The notes under the pieces are model-generated. The model had not been told where the DNA came from, searched no databases, and saw only the letters and a program-made list of their open reading frames with translations. The position numbers were made by a program, and so were the translations under genes. A stretch of 64,000 bases of DNA from Prochilodus magdalenae (taxonomy: Eukaryota > Chordata > Actinopteri > Characiformes > Prochilodontidae), in assembly GCA_024036415.1 (NCBI GenBank), contig JAMWET010000647.1, positions 22,501 through 86,500 of the forward strand. Direction: 5' to 3'. Positions 59,001 to 64,000 of this stretch are shown one piece after another (position 1 is the stretch's first letter; every line of letters starts with the position of its first letter).

Positions 59001-61695
59001 GTTTGCGTTTGGATTGTTCACGGTTTTGGCCATCATGCCTCACCCACACCTCTTGTTCGTTGTTTGGGTTGAGGGTTTTGGCCTCATTCCTCTTACCCAC
59101 ACCTCTTGTTCGGTGTTTGGGGTTCAGGTTCTGGTCTCATGCCCTCTACCCACACCTCTTGTTCGTTGGTTTTTGGGTTCAGGTTCTGGTACTCACATGC
59201 CTCTACCCACACCTCTTGTTCGTGTGTTTGGGGTTCAGGTTCTGGCCTCATGCCTCTACCCACACCTCTTGTTCGTGTTTGGGGTTCTGGTTCTGGCCTC
59301 ATGCCTCTACCCACACCTCTTGTCTGTGTTTGGGTTCAGGTTCTGGCTTCATGCCTCTACCCACACCTCTTGTCTGTGTTTGGGTTCAGGTTCTGGCCTC
59401 ATGCCTCTACCCACACCTCTTGTCTGTGTTTGGGTTCTGGTTCTGGCCTCATGCCTCTACCCACACCTCTTGTCTGTGTTTGGGTTCTGGTTCTGGCCTC
59501 ATGCCTCTACCCACACCTCTTGTCTGTGTGTTTGGGCTCAGGTTCTGGGCCTCATGCCTCTACCTAACACCTTCTTGTTTGTGTTTGGATTCAGGTTTTG
59601 GCCTCATGCCTCTACCCACACACCTCTTGTTCGTGTTTGGGTTCTGGTTTCTGGCCTCATATGCCTCTACCCACACCTTCTTGTTCGTACTTGTTTTGGG
59701 TTCTGGTTCTGGCCTCATGCCTCTACCCACACCTCTTGTCTGTGTTTGGGTTCTGGTTCTGGCCTCATGCCTCTACCCACACCTCTTGTCTGTGTTTGGG
59801 TTCTGGTTCTGGCCTCATGCCTCTACCCACACCTCTTGTCTGTGTTTGGGCTCAGGTTCTGGCCTCATGCCTCTACCCACACCTCTTGTTTGCGTTTGGA
59901 TTCAGGTTTTGGCCTCATGCCTCTACCCACACCTCTTGTTCGTGTTTGGGTTGAGGTTTTGGCCTCATGCCTCTACCCACACCTCTTGTTCGTGTTTGGG
60001 TTCAGGTTCTGGTCTCATGCCTCTACCCACACCTCTTGTTCGGGTTTGGGTTCAGGTTCTGGTCTCATGCCTCTACCCACACCTCTTGTTCGTGTTTGGG
60101 GTTCAGGTTCTGGCCTCATGCCTCTACCCACACCTCTTGTTCGTGTTTGGGGTTCTGGTTCTGGCCTCATGCCTCTACCCACACCTCTTGTTCGTGTTTG
60201 GGGTTCAGGTTCTGGCCTCATGCCTCTACCCACACCTCTTGTTCGTGTTTGGGTTGAGGTTTTGGCCTCATGCCTCTACCCACACCTCTTGTTCGTGTTT
60301 GGGTTCAGGTTTTGGCCTCATGCCTCTACCCACACCTTATGTTCGTGTTTGGGTTCAGGTTCTGGCCTCATGCCTCTACTCACACCTCTTGTTTGTGTTT
60401 GGGTTCAGGTTCTGGTCTCATGCCTCTACCCACACCTCTTGTTCGGGTTTGGGTTCAGGTTCTGGTCTCATGCCTCTACCCACACCTCTTGTTCGTGTTT
60501 GGGGTTCAGGTTCTGGCCTCATGCCTCTACCCACACCTCTTGTTCGTGTTTGGGGTTCTGGTTCTGGCCTCATGCCTCTACCCACACCTCTTGTCTGTGT
60601 TTGGGTTCAGGTTCTGGCTTCATGCCTCTACCCACACCTCTTGTTCGTGTTTGGGTTCTGGTTCTGGCCTCATGCCTCTACCCACACCTCTTGTCTGTGT
60701 TTGGGTTCTGGTTCTGGCCTCATGCCTCTACCCACACCTCTTGTCTGTGTTTGGGTTCTGGTTCTGGCCTCATGCCTCTACCCACACCTCTTGTCTGTGT
60801 TTGGGCTCAGGTTCTGGCCTCATGCCTCTACCTACACCTCTTGTTTGTGTTTGGATTCAGGTTTTGGCCTCATGCCTCTACCCACACCTCTTGTTCGTGT
60901 TTGGGTTGAGGTTTTGGCCTCATGCCCTCTACCCCACACCTCTTGTTCGTGTTTGGGTTCAGGTTTTTGGGTTTTGGCCTCATGCCTCTACCCCACCACC
61001 TTATGTTCGTGTTTGGGTTTCAGGTTCTGGTGGCCTCATGCCTCTACTCACACCTCTTGTTCGTGTTTGGGGTTCAGTTTCTGGTCTCATCATGCCTCTA
61101 CCCACACTTACCTCTTGTTCGGGTTTTGGGTTCAGGTTCTGGTCTCATGCCTCTACCCACACCTCTTGTTCGTGTTTGGGGTTCAGGTTCTGGCCTCATG
61201 CCTCTACCCACACCTCTTGTTCGTGTTTGGGTTCAGGTTCTGGCCTCATGCCTCTACCCACACCTCTTGTTCGTGTTTGGGGTTCAGGTTCTGGCCTCAT
61301 GCCTCTACCCACACCTCTTGTTCGTGTTTGGGTTGAGGTTTTGGCCTCATGCCTCTACCCACACCTCTTGTTCGTGTTTGGGTTCAGGTTTTGGCCTCAT
61401 GCCTCTACCCACACCTTATGTTCGTGTTTGGGTTCAGGTTCTGGCCTCATGCCTCTACTCACACCTCTTGTTTGTGTTTGGGTTCAGGTTCTGGTCTCAT
61501 GCCTCTACCCACACCTCTTGTTCGGGTTTGGGTTCAGGTTCTGGTTACATGCCTCTACCCACACCTCTTGTTCGTGTTTGGGGTTCAGGTTCTGGCCTCA
61601 TGCCTCTACCCACACCTCTTGTTCGTGTTTGGGGTTCAGGTTCTGGCCTCATGCCTCTACCCACACCTCTTGTTCGTGTTTGGGTTCAGTTTCTG
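56035..61695 (+). repeat. 50-bp minisatellite, 5.7 kb, with higher-order repeats
   Basis: About 112 copies of a 50-bp unit containing TTCGTGTTTGGGTTCAGGTT, CTGGCCTCATGCCTCTACCC and ACACCTCTTG; rows from 57121 to 57300 show an exact 50-base register. Variants (CTGTGTTTGGG, GATTCAGGTTTTGG, GGTTGAGG, CACCTTATG, CTACTCACACC) recur in the same order in several blocks, for example starting near 57665, 60255, 60908 and 61335. The longest open frames, up to 1028 codons, are repeat translations with no start context or flanking exons. Confidence 0.97.
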
Positions 61696-61847
61696 ACTTT
61701 CTTTTTGTTTATTGGTGTTGGAGGCGTGTTTTATACTGTGCTTTAGTCAAAGCAGATAGAGCAACAGCATCAGGCCACACAGGATGGGCAGCAGTTCAGC
61801 TCAGACAGAGAGACCAGACAGGCTGTTAGCTCTGACAGAAGACCTGA

Positions 61848-62510
61848 ACTACCACACACTCCACTGAACAGGTAGGGTTACCAAACACTCTCTGTCAGTG
61901 GACCCCTAGACCTGCACCTCTTACCTAGCAGAAACACTAACTACCACACACTCCACTGAACAGGTAGGGTTACCAAACACTCTCTGTCAGTGGACCCCTA
62001 GACCTGCACCTCTTACCTAGCAGAAACACTCACTACCACACACTCCACTGAACAGGTAGGGTTACCCAACACTCTGTCAGTGGACCCCCCTATACCTGTA
62101 CCTCTTACCTAGCAGAAACACTCACTACCACACACTGCACTGAACAGGTAGGGTTACCCAACACTCTGTCAGTGGACCCCTAGATCTGCACCTCTTACCT
62201 AGCAGAAACACTCACTACCACACACTGCACTAAACAGGTAGGGTTTCCCAACACTCTGTCAGTGGACCCCTAGATCTGCACCTCTTACCTAGCAGAAACA
62301 CTCACTACCACACACTGCACTAAACAGGTAGGGTTTCCCAACACTCTCTGTCAGGGAACCCCTAGATCTGCACCTCTTACCTAGCAGAAACACTCACTAC
62401 CACACACTCCACTGAACAGGTAGGGTTACCCAACACTCTCTGTCAGTGAACCCCTAGATCTGCACCTCTTACCAAGCAGAGAGAAAAGACTAATTACCAA
62501 AAGCTTGACT
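61848..62510 (+). repeat. 90-92 bp tandem repeat
   Basis: About seven copies with ACCACACACTCCACTGAACA, GGTAGGGTTACC and CACCTCTTACCTAGCAGAAA; spacing is 92 bases at 61851, 61943, 62035 and 62127, then 90. It runs into the dispersed repeat at 62500. Confidence 0.92.
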
Positions 62511-62975
62511 GAACAGGTAGGTTTTAAGCCTGGACTTAAAGATTGAGGCTGTGTCTGAGTCCCGAACACTGACAGGTAGGTTGTTCCAGAGCTGGGGGGC
62601 CTTGTATGAAAAGGCTCCGCCCCCCGATGTAACTTTGTTAATTCTAGGCACTAGTAGAGAACCTGCACTTTGAGACCTAAGGTCACGTGAAGGCTTATAG
62701 TACGAGATAAGTTCAGTAAGGTAGGTAGGAGCGAGGCCTTTTATACGTCAGGAGAAGAATTTTATACTTTATGTGGAGTTTAACTGGTAACCAGTGTAAG
62801 TTAGATCAGACTGGGCTGATATGATCAGACTTCCTAGTTCTTGTAAGGACTCTAGCTGCAGAGTTTGGACTAGCTGAAGTGTGTTAAGGCTTTTGCTGGA
62901 ACAACCAGAAAGCAGGGCGTTACAGTAATCCAGCCTTGAGGTAATAAAGGTGGAGCTAGCTCTTCTGCGTCCTGT
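62511..62975 (+). repeat. Dispersed repeat of otophysan type, long form
   Basis: Contains GGTTTTAAGCCTGGACTTAA, GGTTGTTCCAGAGCTGGGGG, TTATACTTTATGTGGAGTTT, ACTGGTAACCAGTGTAAG and GTTACAGTAATCCAGCC, which I recognise as part of a high-copy fish repeat. It probably belongs to the same element as 43905-44205, with the tandem arrays in between in a complete copy. Class unknown. Confidence 0.6.
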
Positions 62976-63850
62976 AGGGACAGTGCATTTCTTCGTTCTC
63001 TAGCCTCGTTAGGGTTTCCGTTTCGGCTCCTGTCCCATCACACTCTGTCCTAGCCCCAGTCCCTGTCTCTTTCAACATCTTCATCCCTTTAACCGTCACT
63101 GTCTCCATCACTGTTCATGTCTCCATCTCAGTCAGTGACACTGTGCCTGTCCAAACTCGTACCCTGTCCTTCCCTAGTCCAATCACCTGCCTGTCCAGCT
63201 TCATGCCTAGTCCCCTTATCCTCTCTACTGCAGGTGTGCTTGTCCCGTCCCCTGTGCTCCACCATCCTGTTCCTGGCCTGTCTCTGTAACGTCTTGCCTG
63301 GCTTTGTCTTTGTCTGTTTCACCTTCGTGTTTACTCCCCCTCTTTTCTCTGACCATGTGCTTTTGTGTGACCATGTGGTTTCCTGCTCCACCTTAGCTCT
63401 GCCCTTTTGTCAAGACCCTCACCTGTATCCTCTGGGTTAGTTCTTTAGTTTGGCTTTTATTCTCACAACTTCTCCGTTTACTGCTCCTTTACCTGCAGTC
63501 CTCTCCTGTAATTCCACATTCTCCACTGTACATGTTCAAACCAAACTCTGTGCATTCGTTCAGCGCTTCTCTGGTAACTTGAGTTGGCTAATTTGAGTCG
63601 TACTGATGTTGCATACCTGGTTTATACTGTGCTTCGTCCTCCTATGCCCTCTCTCTGGTGAACATCATTCTGTAAAGAGCAGGAGTCAGCACAGTGTAGG
63701 TTCTGCGGGAGGGTATGTGGGCTTTTCTAGGGATCATAGCTGAAAATGAGGAAACAGACTTAGAGAAACCAGGCCCGGTGAGGAACTGGGAACAGCACTG
63801 AGAACTGTTAAGTTAAAAACAGGAACAGGTAATAAGATAACATGAGATGA
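62976..63850. other. Intergenic, no gene seen
   Basis: A pyrimidine-rich stretch at 63000-63480 gives a 107-codon frame without domain, signal or splice support. The rest shows no features. Confidence 0.4.
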
Positions 63851-63864
63851 GATGAGAACTGCTC

Positions 63865-64000
63865 AAAACAATAAAGGGAACACTCAAATAACACATCCTG
63901 GATCTGAAGGAATGAAATATTCTGATTGAATACTGTGTTCTGTACAAAGTTTAATGTGCTGACAACAAAATCACACAAAAATCATCAATGGATATCAAAT
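63865..64000 (+). repeat. Start of a high-copy dispersed repeat, cut by window end
   Basis: AACTGCTCAAAACAATAAAG and GGAACACTCAAATAACACAT followed by CTGACAACAAAATCACACAA resemble a sequence widespread in vertebrate genomes. The element continues beyond the window. Confidence 0.45.

Noticed and set aside
58250..61336. Open frame of 1028 codons
   Set aside because: It is a translation of the 50-bp array; all frames are open, with no exon structure or start context.
63117..63440. 107-codon frame rich in Cys, Pro and Phe
   Set aside because: Pyrimidine-rich sequence composition explains it; no splice or domain support.

Overview
The window is from a teleost fish genome, probably an otophysan (catfish or characin type). 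The evidence is GT-AG introns in a recognisable fat1 gene, several Tc1/mariner element families, a CR1/L2-type LINE fragment, and dispersed repeats I associate with otophysan genomes; the order-level placement is inference. No prokaryotic or viral gene arrangement is present.

Region 1 (1-13300, + strand) is the 3' end of fat1, the giant atypical cadherin. Five GT-AG exons encode the last EGF repeats, the transmembrane helix and the whole cytoplasmic tail, ending in a PDZ-binding HTEV. An 8.4-kb last intron carries a 43-bp minisatellite, a Tc1 fragment and a CT run. The roughly 2.3-kb 3' UTR contains a 42-bp minisatellite.

Region 2 (13300-47650) holds three intact minus-strand paralogues of a secreted protein family that I cannot name (coding exons 18961-20415, 28455-29888, 45821-47368), plus two decayed copies (22575-23785 and 40835-41245). 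Each intact gene has a single coding exon with a splice acceptor 5-8 nt before its ATG and a plausible donor of an upstream noncoding exon. The space between them is filled by Tc1 elements, a LINE reverse-transcriptase fragment, pentanucleotide TGCTR arrays, oppositely oriented 57/68-bp arrays, and 14-bp and 15-bp minisatellites.

Region 3 (47650-64000) is mostly repeats: Tc1 fragments, a 16-bp minisatellite, a GATA/GACA (Bkm-like) block, a 5.7-kb array of a 50-bp unit with higher-order structure, and a 92-bp array joined to a dispersed repeat. Its one likely gene is a minus-strand cysteine-rich secreted protein (51605-52192) made of four four-cysteine modules, whose first exon I cannot see.

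By my boundaries tandem arrays make up about 19 kb of the 64 kb. Most long open frames are translations of these arrays and are not genes. The best candidates for undescribed biology are the secreted paralogue cluster and the four-module cysteine-rich gene.
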